A stretch of DNA of 64,000 nt from Sporolactobacillus terrae DSM 11697 (GCF_000648615.1 NZ_JFZC01000039.1:94486-158485), one strand, 5' to 3'; numbered from the stretch's first letter, positions 18,170 through 27,312 are shown. A program made the numbers and translations. Notes: a model not told the origin generated them from the sequence alone.

Positions 18170-19270
18170 ATGGATGAAATTTATTGTGCCGGTTGCGGTG
18201 TAAAGATTCAGACCGAGGATCCGCAAGCGCTGGGTTATACCCCACAAAGTGCGCTGCAGCATGATCCGATTGTCTGTCAGCGTTGTTTTCGATTAACGCA
18301 TTATAATGAAATACAGGATGTTTCGCTGACTGCGGACGATTTTTTGACCATGCTTTCCAAAATTTCAGAGCATGATGCACTGGTTGTCTATTTGGTTGAT
18401 CTATTTGATAGTGCAGGGAGCTGGGTACCGGGTCTCCAACGTTTTGTTGGGGGGAACCCGGTTCTTCTGGTTGGGAACAAGCGCGATCTCTTCCCGAAGT
18501 CCACCAATCCCAACAAATTGTCCAGCTGGATACGCCGGTCAGCACGTGAACAAGGATTGAAACCGGTCGACGTGCGGCTGATGAGTGCATCAAGGAACCA
18601 TGGTTTGGATGAAGTTGCTGCAGCAATTGACCATTATCGAAAGGGTCGTGATGTGTATGTTGTTGGTGCGACCAATGTCGGTAAGTCGACGTTTATCAAC
18701 CATCTCATCCAACATTTAGGCACTGGCGATTCAGCGATAACGACTTCTCGTTTCCCGGGAACAACCTTGGATTTCATCGAGATCCCGCTTGGTGACGGGT
18801 GTAACTTGTACGATACCCCGGGAATTATTAATGATCACCAGGCAGCACATTTTATTGGTCCGCGTGATTTAAAGAAAATTATGCCGGTGAAAGAAATAAA
18901 GCCGAAAGTGTTTCAACTAAATGAGCGTCAGACGCTGTTTCTGGGCGGGCTTGGGCGGCTTGATTACATTGGTCCTGCACGAAGGTCGCTTATTGTCTAC
19001 GCGTCATCGTCGCTTGTCATTCACCGCACAAAGATGGAGCAGGCTGATGATTTATATGCGCGCCAGCTTGGGCATTTGCTGACACCGCCGAGCGAAAAAG
19101 TTGATCTTCCGCCAATGGAACGTTTCGATTTTCGTACCGATCAGCAGGCGTGTGATCTCGTCTTTTCCGGTTTAGGCTGGATTACGATCAAGGGTCGAGG
19201 TGCGCGGATCACGGCTTATGCACCGAAAGGAATTGGTGTCTCGCTTCGCCCGTCGCTTATCAAAGGGTGA
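18170..19270 (+). CDS. yqeH: Circularly permuted ribosome-biogenesis GTPase YqeH
   Basis: This 366-residue GTPase, the same length as the B. subtilis protein, is needed for 30S assembly. An N-terminal zinc finger (CAGC and CQRC) is followed by a permuted G domain in which NKRD (G4) comes before GATNVGKSTF (G1) and DTPG (G3). The C-terminal domain probably binds RNA. In B. subtilis aroE follows; here it is missing and yqeI comes next after a 131-base gap. Confidence 0.95.
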   Translation: MDEIYCAGCGVKIQTEDPQALGYTPQSALQHDPIVCQRCFRLTHYNEIQDVSLTADDFLTMLSKISEHDALVVYLVDLFDSAGSWVPGLQRFVGGNPVLLVGNKRDLFPKSTNPNKLSSWIRRSAREQGLKPVDVRLMSASRNHGLDEVAAAIDHYRKGRDVYVVGATNVGKSTFINHLIQHLGTGDSAITTSRFPGTTLDFIEIPLGDGCNLYDTPGIINDHQAAHFIGPRDLKKIMPVKEIKPKVFQLNERQTLFLGGLGRLDYIGPARRSLIVYASSSLVIHRTKMEQADDLYARQLGHLLTPPSEKVDLPPMERFDFRTDQQACDLVFSGLGWITIKGRGARITAYAPKGIGVSLRPSLIKG

Positions 19271-19401
19271 AGAACTAAGGAGACGGGTTGGACGATCGGC
19301 CTTCTAATGCTAAAGATGTATAATTAAAAGTGAACACGAACACTAAGATTTTGGCCATGACATGTTTTGTCATTGGTTCATGGAGGAGTTAAACGAAACA
19401 T

Positions 19402-19698
19402 ATGCTGAGCAATAATCAACGAAAATTTCTTAAAAAAAAGGCACATGCGCTTAAACCGATTTTTCAGGTTGGCAAGACGGGGGTGCATCCCCAATTTATT
19501 GAAGAGATTGACCGTGTGCTGGAAAAGCGTGAGCTGATCAAGGTGCAATTTTTACAAAATACTTTTGAAGATCCAACTGAGGCAAGCAGCGAAATGAGTC
19601 GGCACACAAACGCGGAGCTTGTTCAAGTGATTGGTCATACGGCAGTTTTATATCGGCCATCAAAAGAACACAAGCGTATCGACCTCCCGAAGAAGTAG
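19402..19698 (+). CDS. yqeI: YhbY/CRM-domain RNA-binding protein (YqeI)
   Basis: This 98-residue single CRM domain protein has the family block ALKPIFQVGKTGV with the GxxG-like loop, then IKVQFLQN and IGHTAVLYRPSK. YhbY proteins associate with pre-50S particles. GGAGGAG lies upstream of the ATG, although the spacing is long. Its stop is eight bases before nadD, and it forms part of the yqeG-rsfS cluster. Confidence 0.92.
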   Translation: MLSNNQRKFLKKKAHALKPIFQVGKTGVHPQFIEEIDRVLEKRELIKVQFLQNTFEDPTEASSEMSRHTNAELVQVIGHTAVLYRPSKEHKRIDLPKK

Positions 19699-19706
19699 GG
19701 ATGATC

Positions 19707-20288
19707 ATGGGAAAACGAATTGGTGTTTATGGCGGCACCTTTGATCCGCCGCACCTTATGCACCTCTTGATTGCCGAAGAGGCGCTTGAGGCCTGCGAGT
19801 TGGATGAGGTTTGGTTTTTGCCAACGTATCAGCCTCCTCATGTTCAAGAAAAGCATGCGCGTGCATCTGCTGAAGAACGGTCGGATATGGTTGAACTGGC
19901 GATTGAAGGAAATGACCGGTTTAAACTATGCCGCTTAGAACTTGAACGCAAAGGTAAATCCTACACTGTTGATACAATTGCATTGCTTCGTGAACGCTAT
20001 CCGGATGATTGCTTTTATTTCATCCTAGGTGCAGACATGGTCGATGATCTCCCAACATGGCACAAAGTTGGCAAGTTAAGTGAAATGACCGCGTTCATTG
20101 CGTTTAATCGCCCAGGTTATCCGGAGTCGCATCCTGATTTTGCAGATGTGCAGTACATCGAGATGCCCTTGGTGGATTTGTCCTCAAGTTTTCTGCGCGA
20201 GCGTTTAAAGATGGGGCGGTCTTGCCGCTACTTTTTGTGTGACACAGTCATAAACTACATTAAGGAGCGTGGACTCTATGCAAATTGA
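19707..20288 (+). CDS. nadD: Nicotinate-nucleotide adenylyltransferase, with HLMH in place of HxGH
   Basis: This 193-residue enzyme adenylates nicotinate mononucleotide in NAD synthesis. It has GGTFDPPHLMHLLIAEEA at the N-terminus, FILGADMVDDLPTWHK, and the C-terminal LSSSFLRERLK motif. The nucleotidyltransferase signature is normally HxGH; here the Gly is Met (codon ATG). S. aureus NadD carries Ala at that position, so activity is probably retained. ATG 19707, seven bases after GGG, is preferred to ATG 19701. The yqeK start lies inside its last codons. Confidence 0.93.
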   Translation: MGKRIGVYGGTFDPPHLMHLLIAEEALEACELDEVWFLPTYQPPHVQEKHARASAEERSDMVELAIEGNDRFKLCRLELERKGKSYTVDTIALLRERYPDDCFYFILGADMVDDLPTWHKVGKLSEMTAFIAFNRPGYPESHPDFADVQYIEMPLVDLSSSFLRERLKMGRSCRYFLCDTVINYIKERGLYAN

Positions 20289-20868
20289 TGAAGCAGAGCA
20301 GGCAATTAAAGAGATTCTTCCGGAAAAACGTTTCGTTCATTCTGTCGGCGTGTCGGAAACGGCCGGCAAGCTCGCCAATCGATATGGGGGAGACGTGTAT
20401 AAGGCACGATTGGCCGGGATGTTGCATGATATCGTGAAATATTTCTCCGATGATGAATTAAAGGCGATGATCCTGCGCAAACCAGGAACGTGGAGCGATT
20501 GCCTGAAGTATTCGGATAAATTATGGCATGCACCCGCTGGAGCAGTGTATGTTCAAGACAAGTTTGGGATTGACGATCCGGATATTTTAAACGCGATCAT
20601 TTATCATACAACGGGACGTAAAGAAATGACGCTTCTTGAAAAAATTATTTTTCTTGCTGATTACATCGAACCCAATCGTTCTTTTCCAGGCGTCGATACG
20701 GTCAGAGAAGCGGCAGAACGCGATTTGAACGAGGCGGTGCGCTTAGAACTCCAGAAAACGATCGCCTATCTGGTCGCCAAACAACAAAGCGTCTATCCGA
20801 AGACTTTTGAAGCATATAATGATCTTGTAATGAAAAATGATAAAAAAACGAATGAGGTGACTGAATGA
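20278..20868 (+). CDS. yqeK: HD-domain diadenosine tetraphosphate hydrolase (YqeK)
   Basis: This 196-residue HD hydrolase has the metal-binding MLHDIVKYF, a following His in IYHTTGRKEMTLLEK and FLADYIEPNR. Members of the YqeK family cleave Ap4A symmetrically to ADP. The ATG at 20278 is chosen over GTG 20269 because AAGGAG lies 11 bases upstream rather than two. It overlaps the end of nadD by 11 bases and the start of rsfS by four, so the three genes are tightly coupled. Confidence 0.92.
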   Translation: MQIDEAEQAIKEILPEKRFVHSVGVSETAGKLANRYGGDVYKARLAGMLHDIVKYFSDDELKAMILRKPGTWSDCLKYSDKLWHAPAGAVYVQDKFGIDDPDILNAIIYHTTGRKEMTLLEKIIFLADYIEPNRSFPGVDTVREAAERDLNEAVRLELQKTIAYLVAKQQSVYPKTFEAYNDLVMKNDKKTNEVTE

Positions 20869-21218
20869 ATAGCGAAGAATGGGTGAAGTACCTTGCCGAG
20901 GCCGCTGATGATAAGAAGGCTCAGGATCTTGTTATCCTAAAAATGGAGGGAATTTCCGTCATTGCCGATTATTTTATCATTTGTCACGGTGATTCCGAAA
21001 AACAAGTACAGGCCATATCAACGGCCTTGCGAAAGGCTGCCGATGAAAAAGGAGTCACAGTACATCGGATGGAGGGGTATGACCAAGCACGGTGGGTGCT
21101 GATTGACCTAGGGGATGTGGTGGCGCACATCTTCCATCGAGAAGAACGTGATTATTATCAACTGGAAAAGCTATGGGGAGATGCCCCGTCATATACACTT
21201 GAAAAGAAATTATCATAA
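20865..21218 (+). CDS. rsfS: Ribosomal silencing factor RsfS
   Basis: This 117-residue Iojap/DUF143 protein binds uL14 and blocks subunit joining when nutrients are short. The family blocks are DLVILKMEGISVIADYFIICHG, GYDQARWVLIDLGDVVAHIFH and EERDYYQLEKLW. The ATG overlaps the yqeK stop region (TGAATGA), with GAGGTGA upstream. A strong terminator follows. The methyltransferase gene yqeM, next in B. subtilis, is absent. Confidence 0.95.
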   Translation: MNSEEWVKYLAEAADDKKAQDLVILKMEGISVIADYFIICHGDSEKQVQAISTALRKAADEKGVTVHRMEGYDQARWVLIDLGDVVAHIFHREERDYYQLEKLWGDAPSYTLEKKLS

Positions 21219-21233
21219 GTTTGAACGACGCAG

Positions 21234-21264
21234 GCACGGAGATGATTCGATCTCCGTGCTTTTT
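21234..21264 (+). terminator. Intrinsic terminator after rsfS
   Basis: GCACGGAGAT pairs with ATCTCCGTGC around a short loop and is followed by a T-run. Confidence 0.92.
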
Positions 21265-21324
21265 CGTTTTTTACAGTTTTTGCACATAAAATAGAGGAAT
21301 AGGGGGACGAAACAACCCCTTAAT

Positions 21325-21376
21325 AAAAAAGATCCGCTATCCTATGATGTGGAAAGGATATTCGGATCATTTTTTC
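21325..21376 (-). terminator. Intrinsic terminator after comER (usable in both directions)
   Basis: A-run, GATCCG, ATCCT, loop, AGGAT, CGGATC, T-run: a two-part stem with poly-A on one side and poly-T on the other. It lies 60 bases past the comER stop on the minus strand. Confidence 0.85.
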
Positions 21377-21433
21377 TTGCTTAATGAAGGATTTTTCGTG
21401 ATTGCGGCGAATGTATTATCTTGAAACCACGAA

Positions 21434-22267
21434 TTAAGACTCTTCTTGTTCAAAACTTTCCCGAACTTTCTTTTGGTCTTCAACAAACTTTTCCTGTGTG
21501 GCACGGAACAAATTCTCGAAAGCGTCGTGGAATGCGTTCTCAAGTGCATTAAGGCCTGCCCCCGTTATCCCGCCTTTAACCGTGACTTTGTTCTGCAACT
21601 CCTCAAGTGTGTAAAGCTTTTCTTGGAACACATTTCCTAATCCTTCGATCATTTCAGTCGTCAGCTGTGTCGCTTGTTTATGGGATAACGGTGTTGTAGT
21701 GACCGCACCATCAATCATTTTGCGCAGCAGGTAGGTGATAAAGGCAGGTCCGCAGCTTGCAATATCCGAAGCCGCACGGACACTTGCTTCATCAATTTCG
21801 ATTGGATTGGAAAACTGGGCGAGCACGGCCCACAGCCTGCTTTTTTGTAAATCCGTCATGCGCGTTCCAAAGGTTACCAGCGTGCTTCCGGAAAGGCTTT
21901 GATTGACGATGCTCGGAATGACGCGAGCGACCGGACACGGAACATACGTTTCAAGCTGTTTAATTGTGATCGGACTTGTTACCGATATCGCCAGCTGGCT
22001 GGGCTGCCACGCATGCCGCAACGGACGCAGCAGCGGAAAAAATTGATTCGGTTTCACGCAAAGAAAAATTAAATCTGTCCGGCGGAGAATGTCAATTGGT
22101 GACTCGCAAACCGATAGCCGTGGATGTTTCTTCGCAAGCGCTTCTGCCTTCGCTTTGGTGCGATTCATTACGGAAATCGCGTGAGGTTTTGCAGCCTTGC
22201 TTTTTATTAATGCGTCAACCAGCAGCGTCCCAATTGTTCCGGTTCCAATGACGCCGATTCTCATCAT
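21434..22267 (-). CDS. comER: Late competence protein ComER, pyrroline-5-carboxylate reductase family
   Basis: This 277-residue protein has an N-terminal Rossmann fold (RIGVIGTGTIGTLLVDAL), VMNRTKAKA, FLCVKPNQF and the C-terminal P5C reductase dimerisation block ASCGPAFITYLLRKM and VTVKGGITGAGL. It is divergent from comEA, as in B. subtilis. Its role in competence is unclear; some Bacillus studies link it to sporulation and biofilm. AGAGGTGA lies before two consecutive ATG codons (22267 and 22264); either could be used. It ends with an acidic tail. Confidence 0.92.
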   Translation of the reverse strand: MMRIGVIGTGTIGTLLVDALIKSKAAKPHAISVMNRTKAKAEALAKKHPRLSVCESPIDILRRTDLIFLCVKPNQFFPLLRPLRHAWQPSQLAISVTSPITIKQLETYVPCPVARVIPSIVNQSLSGSTLVTFGTRMTDLQKSRLWAVLAQFSNPIEIDEASVRAASDIASCGPAFITYLLRKMIDGAVTTTPLSHKQATQLTTEMIEGLGNVFQEKLYTLEELQNKVTVKGGITGAGLNALENAFHDAFENLFRATQEKFVEDQKKVRESFEQEES

Positions 22268-22362
22268 GATTCACCTCTGCCCTCGTTAAACTCCTCTTAG
22301 AACTTATGTTTCGCTTGAATGGATTATGTCTTTGACGCACCTGATACGAAAGGGGGAGACAT

Positions 22363-23007
22363 ATGAAGTACACTGGAAAAGCGCTAAGCAAGCTGGCAGT
22401 GATTGGTTTTCTTGTCCTGTTGCTTACAGGTGCCGTCTGGTATTTTACGCACCAACACAATTTGCAGAATAAGGCGGAAATGAGGCAGGCTGAAGAATTG
22501 TTTGCAAACGCGGATCAAGAAAAGAAAACGAATGCGGCACCAGCCAAAGATGCTGCGTCCGAAATTTTTGTGATTGACATCAAAGGAGCGGTGAAGAAGC
22601 CGGGTATCTATCAAGTTTCAGCTTCAGAACGCGTCATTGACGGAATTGAACGTGCAGGCGGGTTTACGAAAAAGGCAGATCGGGACAAAATTAATTTGGC
22701 TCAAAAGGTTACTGACGAGATGGTCATCCATGTGCCGGAAAAGGGTGCACAGGCGCTTGCTCCCTCGGCACAAGAATCAGAGAACGGTGCGTTGGAATCG
22801 CAGTCAGCTCAATCAAAAGTCAATATAAATACTGCGGATGAGCAGGAAATGCAACAGCTTCCGGGGGTAGGACCGGCAAAAGCAAAAGCGATTATCCAAT
22901 ACAGAACGGAGCATGGTTCGTTTAAGTCGGTGGATGACTTGGCTGGTGTATCTGGGATTGGTGAGAAATCTCTGGAGCGAATGAAGCCATTTATGGCGCT
23001 TTATTGA
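22363..23007 (+). CDS. comEA: Competence DNA receptor ComEA
   Basis: This 214-residue protein has an N-terminal membrane anchor (residues 12-30), an SLBB domain (IDIKGAVKKPGIYQV, VIDGIERAGGF) and a C-terminal pair of helix-hairpin-helix motifs (NINTADEQEMQQLPGVGPAKA and LAGVSGIGEKSLERM) that bind double-stranded DNA. It captures transforming DNA at the outer face of the membrane. A GGGGGAG site precedes the ATG. comEB follows after about 80 bases. Confidence 0.95.
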   Translation: MKYTGKALSKLAVIGFLVLLLTGAVWYFTHQHNLQNKAEMRQAEELFANADQEKKTNAAPAKDAASEIFVIDIKGAVKKPGIYQVSASERVIDGIERAGGFTKKADRDKINLAQKVTDEMVIHVPEKGAQALAPSAQESENGALESQSAQSKVNINTADEQEMQQLPGVGPAKAKAIIQYRTEHGSFKSVDDLAGVSGIGEKSLERMKPFMALY

Positions 23008-23089
23008 CCGATCGCGAATGCACTCTGAAAAAGCCGATGATTCTGATACAATAGGAGGACAGGTAAAAAATCGGGAGGTTTTCTAAGAC

Positions 23090-23557
23090 ATGGAGAGACT
23101 ATCGTGGGATCATTATTTTATGGCACAAAGCCATCTATTGGCAACCCGGAGTACATGCGAACGTCTTTTTGTCGGCGCAACTATCGTTCGCGACAAAAGA
23201 ATCATTGCCGGAGGATACAACGGATCGATTGCCGGAGGGCCCCATTGCATTGATGAAGGCTGTTATATGATTGACGGGCATTGCGTGCGTACCATTCATG
23301 CGGAAATGAACGCGATTCTCCAATGTGCTAAATTTGGCGAACCGACAGACGGTGCAGAAATTTATGTTACACATTATCCATGTGTCCAGTGCTGCAAAGC
23401 GATCATTCAAGCAGGCATCAAAGCTGTTTATTTTGCTCAAGATTATAAGAACCATCCTTATGCGAAGGAGCTTTTTGAAGCAGCGCACGTAACGGTTAAA
23501 AAGGTTCCTTTCAAAACGAATATCGATAAAATTTTTTCTGACAAAACAGAGGTCTAA
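23090..23557 (+). CDS. comEB: dCMP deaminase family protein ComEB
   Basis: This 155-residue deaminase has zinc ligands in TIHAEMNAILQCA (HAE) and YPCVQCCKAIIQAGI (PCxxC). Deoxycytidylate deaminases give dUMP for thymidylate synthesis; in B. subtilis comEB lies in the comE operon but is not needed for DNA uptake. GGGAGG lies 11 bases before the ATG. The comEC region begins 20 bases after its stop. Confidence 0.95.
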   Translation: MERLSWDHYFMAQSHLLATRSTCERLFVGATIVRDKRIIAGGYNGSIAGGPHCIDEGCYMIDGHCVRTIHAEMNAILQCAKFGEPTDGAEIYVTHYPCVQCCKAIIQAGIKAVYFAQDYKNHPYAKELFEAAHVTVKKVPFKTNIDKIFSDKTEV

Positions 23558-23574
23558 CTTAGGAGGTGCTGTCT

Positions 23575-23625
23575 GTGAAACAGCAGCTGATTGAGTGCGA
23601 CTGTGCTTGTGAGAGCTTTCATTGA
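23575..23625 (+). CDS. Candidate 16-codon mini-ORF overlapping the comEC start
   Basis: A GTG at 23575, seven bases after a near-perfect AGGAGGTG site, opens a 16-codon frame. Its stop TGA (23623-23625) overlaps the putative TTG start of comEC (23622-23624). It encodes three Cys residues in a CDCAC motif. This may be a translational coupling device for comEC, or the original comEC start disrupted by a frameshift. Confidence 0.4.
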   Translation: MKQQLIECDCACESFH

Positions 23626-25934
23626 CAGGTAAGTGGCATCTGGCTGCTTTATGTGTCTGCACGACAGCTTGGGCGCTTAGCGGACGCAATGGAACTGTAC
23701 CAGTGCTACTATTGATCGGCTACAGCTTCTATCTTGTTTTTCGGCGGCATTACCGTATGTTTGCTGTCTTTTTGGCTCTTATGTTGATCCTTGTCGTTGA
23801 TTTTACGTTTGTAAAAACCGATAAATCAATCTTTTCTGGCCGAGAAACACAGTTGAGTGGCCGAATTGCTTCATTGCCGGACTTTGACGGTGATCGGCTG
23901 CGTTTTAAACTGAAAACGAATCAAGGCGAAACGGTGATCGTTGATTATTTGTTGAAGACTAGAGTTGAAAAGGAACGGCTGAGGCATCTCATCAGAGCAG
24001 GTCAGTTGTGGCGGGCCATCGGAGCCATGGACCAGCCCATGGCACCAACTAATTTTCATGGATTTAATCAGAAGCAGTATCTCGAGCAGCATCATATTTA
24101 CTGGAAAATGAATGCGAAACAGTTGCAAATGCGCTCACAATCCGGTTATAACATGATTGGCTTTTTGAGTCGTTTTCGCCAAGATCAGACCGCCCGGATT
24201 GATGCGCAGTTTACCTCACCAAGTGCGCAGATGATGAATGCTCTTTTGTTTGGCAGCGATCAACAAATGGATCCCGCACTTTCTGAGGCTTACCGCCAGT
24301 TCGGACTCGTCCATGTACTTGTTGTTTCCGGAATGCATATTGCCGTTGTCTTCGGCAGTTTGTACTATTTGTTTCGTCGTATCGGTGTGGTGCGGGAATA
24401 CGCCGCATTGTTTCTTATTTTGCTGATGCCTGTATATGTCTTTCTAACCGGAGCAGAGCCATCCGTGGTCCGCTCTGGTATTACTGCAAGTATTGTGCTG
24501 CTCTTTTCGCTGGTTCGACGGCATAAGATGCCGGTGTCGGATCCAATCAGTATCGCTTGTCTTGTCATGGTTTTTCTTGATCCGAACATCGTTTTTGATT
24601 TAGGGTTTCAACTCTCGTTTGCCATTGCGTTTGTTGTGCTTATCGCAGCGCCAATTGTTGCACAGGCTTACGCATCATTCATTGTAAGAATGATCACTTT
24701 GTCTCTGATTTGTGAGCTTGCAACGTTTCCAATCATTGTTCCTAATTTTTACCAGATGTCTTTGATTGGTGTTGTCCTCGGTGTTTTCTTCGTTCCTTTT
24801 ATCACCTTTCTTATCTTTCCACTTTGTGCCATCGCTTATTTCGCCTCATTCGTTTGGGCAGATTCTTCATCGTTCTTCTCGTGGGCAGTGGATGCATTGT
24901 TGTTGCTTCCGCACCAAATACTGCTTAAATTGGCACAAATTCCATCGCTGCAAATGGTTTACGGTGCCTTAACCGGTTGGCAGATCTGTATGTCGGTAGT
25001 TCTGATTTTTCTCTCTCTTCTGCTCTGGGAACAGCATCGTAACAAAAAGGCACTGCTCATGCTGTGCACCCCATTTTTGATGATGTATCTGGTTGTGACG
25101 CTGACTGATTATGCAGATCCGCGCGGGTCGGTCACGTTTCTTGATGTCGGACAAGGCGACAGCATTCTGATACAGCTTCCGCATCGTCAAGGTTCGCTGC
25201 TTATCGATACGGGGGGAACAATCCCATTTGAAAAGGAAAAATGGAAGATGCGCAGAAAGCCATTTGAAGTTGGGCGGGATGTCGTGTTGAATGAGCTTGT
25301 TGCCCAGCGCGTGACGCATCTTGACGCACTGGTGCTTACCCACAGTGATTATGATCATGTCGGCGGACTGCAGGGAATCGTCGGAAAAACAGCCATTCGA
25401 AAATTGTTGGTCAGTCCTTATCATGATCCGAATCTGCAGGAGCAGCAACTTTTCCAAACGCTTTCTGCATCAGGTACGGCGATTCGATTGCTGCGCTCGG
25501 GTATGACATTACAAGTGAAGGCACAGGCTTTTCACATACTCAGCCCATTAGAGGATGCGAAAAACAGTAATGACAATTCAGTTGTCTTATACGCGGTGCT
25601 TGGCGGAGAACGCTGGCTTTTCACCGGTGATTTAAGCAGTTCTGGGGAACGCGAGCTGATGCAAAGGTATCCTAATTTACGTGCGGATGTGCTTAAGCTT
25701 GGTCATCATGGAAGCCGCACATCAACGTCTGAGGCGTGGCTGGAACAGTTGAATCCGGCAATCGGTGTCATTTCTTGTGGGAGAGCGAATCGGTATGGAC
25801 ATCCGCATCCGGAGATTGTTCAGGCACTGCACCAGTACGATGTATTTCGTTTAAGAACGGACCGATCAGGAGCCATTCGCTTCTGGTTTGATGTAACGAA
25901 GATGAGCGGCTTTGAACATGCATACGATCCGTAA
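23622..25934 (+). CDS. comEC: Competence DNA channel protein ComEC
   Basis: This 770-residue polytopic membrane protein carries transforming DNA across the membrane. It has N-terminal membrane helices, a DUF4131 OB-like domain, the Competence domain (GLVHVLVVSGMHIAVVFG, then many helices), and a C-terminal metallo-beta-lactamase-like domain with FLDVGQGDSILIQLP, LTHSDYDHVGG, LFTGDLSSSGE and LGHHGSRTSTS. An in-frame stop at 23610 leaves TTG 23622 as the first usable start, without its own ribosome site; initiation probably depends on the overlapping mini-ORF. Confidence 0.93.
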   Translation: MTGKWHLAALCVCTTAWALSGRNGTVPVLLLIGYSFYLVFRRHYRMFAVFLALMLILVVDFTFVKTDKSIFSGRETQLSGRIASLPDFDGDRLRFKLKTNQGETVIVDYLLKTRVEKERLRHLIRAGQLWRAIGAMDQPMAPTNFHGFNQKQYLEQHHIYWKMNAKQLQMRSQSGYNMIGFLSRFRQDQTARIDAQFTSPSAQMMNALLFGSDQQMDPALSEAYRQFGLVHVLVVSGMHIAVVFGSLYYLFRRIGVVREYAALFLILLMPVYVFLTGAEPSVVRSGITASIVLLFSLVRRHKMPVSDPISIACLVMVFLDPNIVFDLGFQLSFAIAFVVLIAAPIVAQAYASFIVRMITLSLICELATFPIIVPNFYQMSLIGVVLGVFFVPFITFLIFPLCAIAYFASFVWADSSSFFSWAVDALLLLPHQILLKLAQIPSLQMVYGALTGWQICMSVVLIFLSLLLWEQHRNKKALLMLCTPFLMMYLVVTLTDYADPRGSVTFLDVGQGDSILIQLPHRQGSLLIDTGGTIPFEKEKWKMRRKPFEVGRDVVLNELVAQRVTHLDALVLTHSDYDHVGGLQGIVGKTAIRKLLVSPYHDPNLQEQQLFQTLSASGTAIRLLRSGMTLQVKAQAFHILSPLEDAKNSNDNSVVLYAVLGGERWLFTGDLSSSGERELMQRYPNLRADVLKLGHHGSRTSTSEAWLEQLNPAIGVISCGRANRYGHPHPEIVQALHQYDVFRLRTDRSGAIRFWFDVTKMSGFEHAYDP

Positions 25935-26072
25935 ACGCCTTGAATTTCCATCATTTAGCGCAGCAATGTCACCCATAGTTCTTTTGCTCATAGGATACCA
26001 TAGAGAGAGTAACATATATCGCTTGACCGGCGATGTCCTAGGCTTCGCAGGTTGGCGTTTATATATATCAGG

Positions 26073-26112
26073 AAGCGGCGGAAAGCAATTGATATCGCCG
26101 CTTTCTTTTTTA
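26073..26112 (+). terminator. Intrinsic terminator after comEC
   Basis: AAGCGGCG and CGCCGCTT pair across a 15-base loop, followed by a T-rich run. The rest of the 280-base comEC-holA gap shows no gene. Confidence 0.8.
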
Positions 26113-26222
26113 TTTATCGACCATTTGAGTGAAAGCGGCTTGCGAAGAAAGCAAAGGGACGGTAAAGTAAAAAGGGCGGATTCAGAATACCGCTCGGAAC
26201 CTGCAGGTAAAGGATGACCTCA

Positions 26223-27251
26223 ATGGCACAACCAAAATCAGCAAATTTATCGATAAAAAAGCCGCTTGCACCCGTTTACCTGCTTTTTGGCACGCAGGAT
26301 TTTTTAATTCAATTGATGAAAAAAAACTTAACGAGTGAAGCGTTGGTTGAGGAGGAACGCGACTTTAATCTTTCGCGCTATGACCTCACCGAATTGCCGC
26401 TGGAACACGCGATCGAGGATGCAGAAACGATTCCTTTTTTCGGGGAAAAGAAAGTTGTGATCATGGATAATGCATTCTTTTTGACCGGAGAGCGTACAAA
26501 GACAAAGGTGGAGCAAACGATTGATCGGCTAGAGGATTATCTGAACCATCCTTCGGAGAGTACGGTTCTCATCATTGTTGCGCCGTATGAAAAACTCGAT
26601 CGACGCAAGAAAATTGTCAAAAGGCTTGAAAAAACAGCGGCTGTTTATGAACTATCGCATTTAAGTGACACAGCACTTTTTCAATTGCTTGAACAGGTCG
26701 CCCAAAAGTATGGCGCGCACTACACGCGAGAAGGGCACGAGCAAATGATGAACGCTGTCGGACCGCATCTTGGCCAGCTGGCAAATGAAGTGGGAAAGTG
26801 CGCGCTTTATTGCGGTACTGAACGTCCAATTGACGCGCAAGCGGTGGAAGAAATCGGCTCTAAGTCACTTGAGACCAATGTGTTCTTGCTAGTGAACCAG
26901 GTCATGCATCAAAAAACAGCCGAGGCACTTGAATTGTTTCACGAGCTCGTTCGCATGAAAGAGGAACCGCTCAAATTACTCGCACTTTTGGAACGCCAAT
27001 TTCGAATTGTGTATCAAGCCGGCCGTTACCAAGAGGCCGGCTACACGCAGAATAGTATAGCAAGTAAAATGAGTGTACATCCTTATGCAGTCAAGCTTGC
27101 TTTGCAGCAAACGCGCGCGTTCAGTCCGGTGCTGCTGCAGCATGCGCTCAAGCGTTGTACGGAGACGGATTTTCAGATTAAGACTGGACAGATGGATAAA
27201 ATCCTTGCACTTGAACTGCTGATTATCTCTATATCGGGTAAAGCTGCATAA
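26223..27251 (+). CDS. holA: DNA polymerase III delta subunit
   Basis: This 342-residue protein is the clamp-loader subunit that opens the beta clamp. It shows PVYLLFGTQDFLIQ near the start, DAETIPFFGEKKVVI, VAPYEKLDRRKKIVK, SLETNVFLLVNQVM and the C-terminal LLALLERQFRIVYQ, as in B. subtilis YqeN. The ATG at 26223 is chosen because AAAGGA lies eight bases upstream; the ATG at 26214 overlaps that site. It is convergent with rpsT, from which it is separated by a shared terminator. Confidence 0.93.
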   Translation: MAQPKSANLSIKKPLAPVYLLFGTQDFLIQLMKKNLTSEALVEEERDFNLSRYDLTELPLEHAIEDAETIPFFGEKKVVIMDNAFFLTGERTKTKVEQTIDRLEDYLNHPSESTVLIIVAPYEKLDRRKKIVKRLEKTAAVYELSHLSDTALFQLLEQVAQKYGAHYTREGHEQMMNAVGPHLGQLANEVGKCALYCGTERPIDAQAVEEIGSKSLETNVFLLVNQVMHQKTAEALELFHELVRMKEEPLKLLALLERQFRIVYQAGRYQEAGYTQNSIASKMSVHPYAVKLALQQTRAFSPVLLQHALKRCTETDFQIKTGQMDKILALELLIISISGKAA

Positions 27252-27279
27252 TCAAATCCTAAATAAGGCAAAAAAAAGA

Positions 27280-27307
27280 GGCTCGCTTTTCGAAGCGAGC
27301 CGTTTTT
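27280..27307. terminator. Bidirectional terminator between holA and rpsT
   Basis: GGCTCGCTT and AAGCGAGCC form a perfect stem with a four-base loop, A-run on the left and T-run on the right, serving both convergent genes. Confidence 0.92.
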
Positions 27308-27312
27308 CATGA

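Noticed and set aside
19280..19325. 11-codon frame after yqeH with AAGGAG
   Set aside because: Very short, no aromatic or other telling codons and no hairpin switch; may be chance or a relic of lost aroE.
25912..26217. 101-codon plus-strand frame after comEC
   Set aside because: It overlaps the comEC end and runs through a strong terminator; no ribosome site and no family resemblance.
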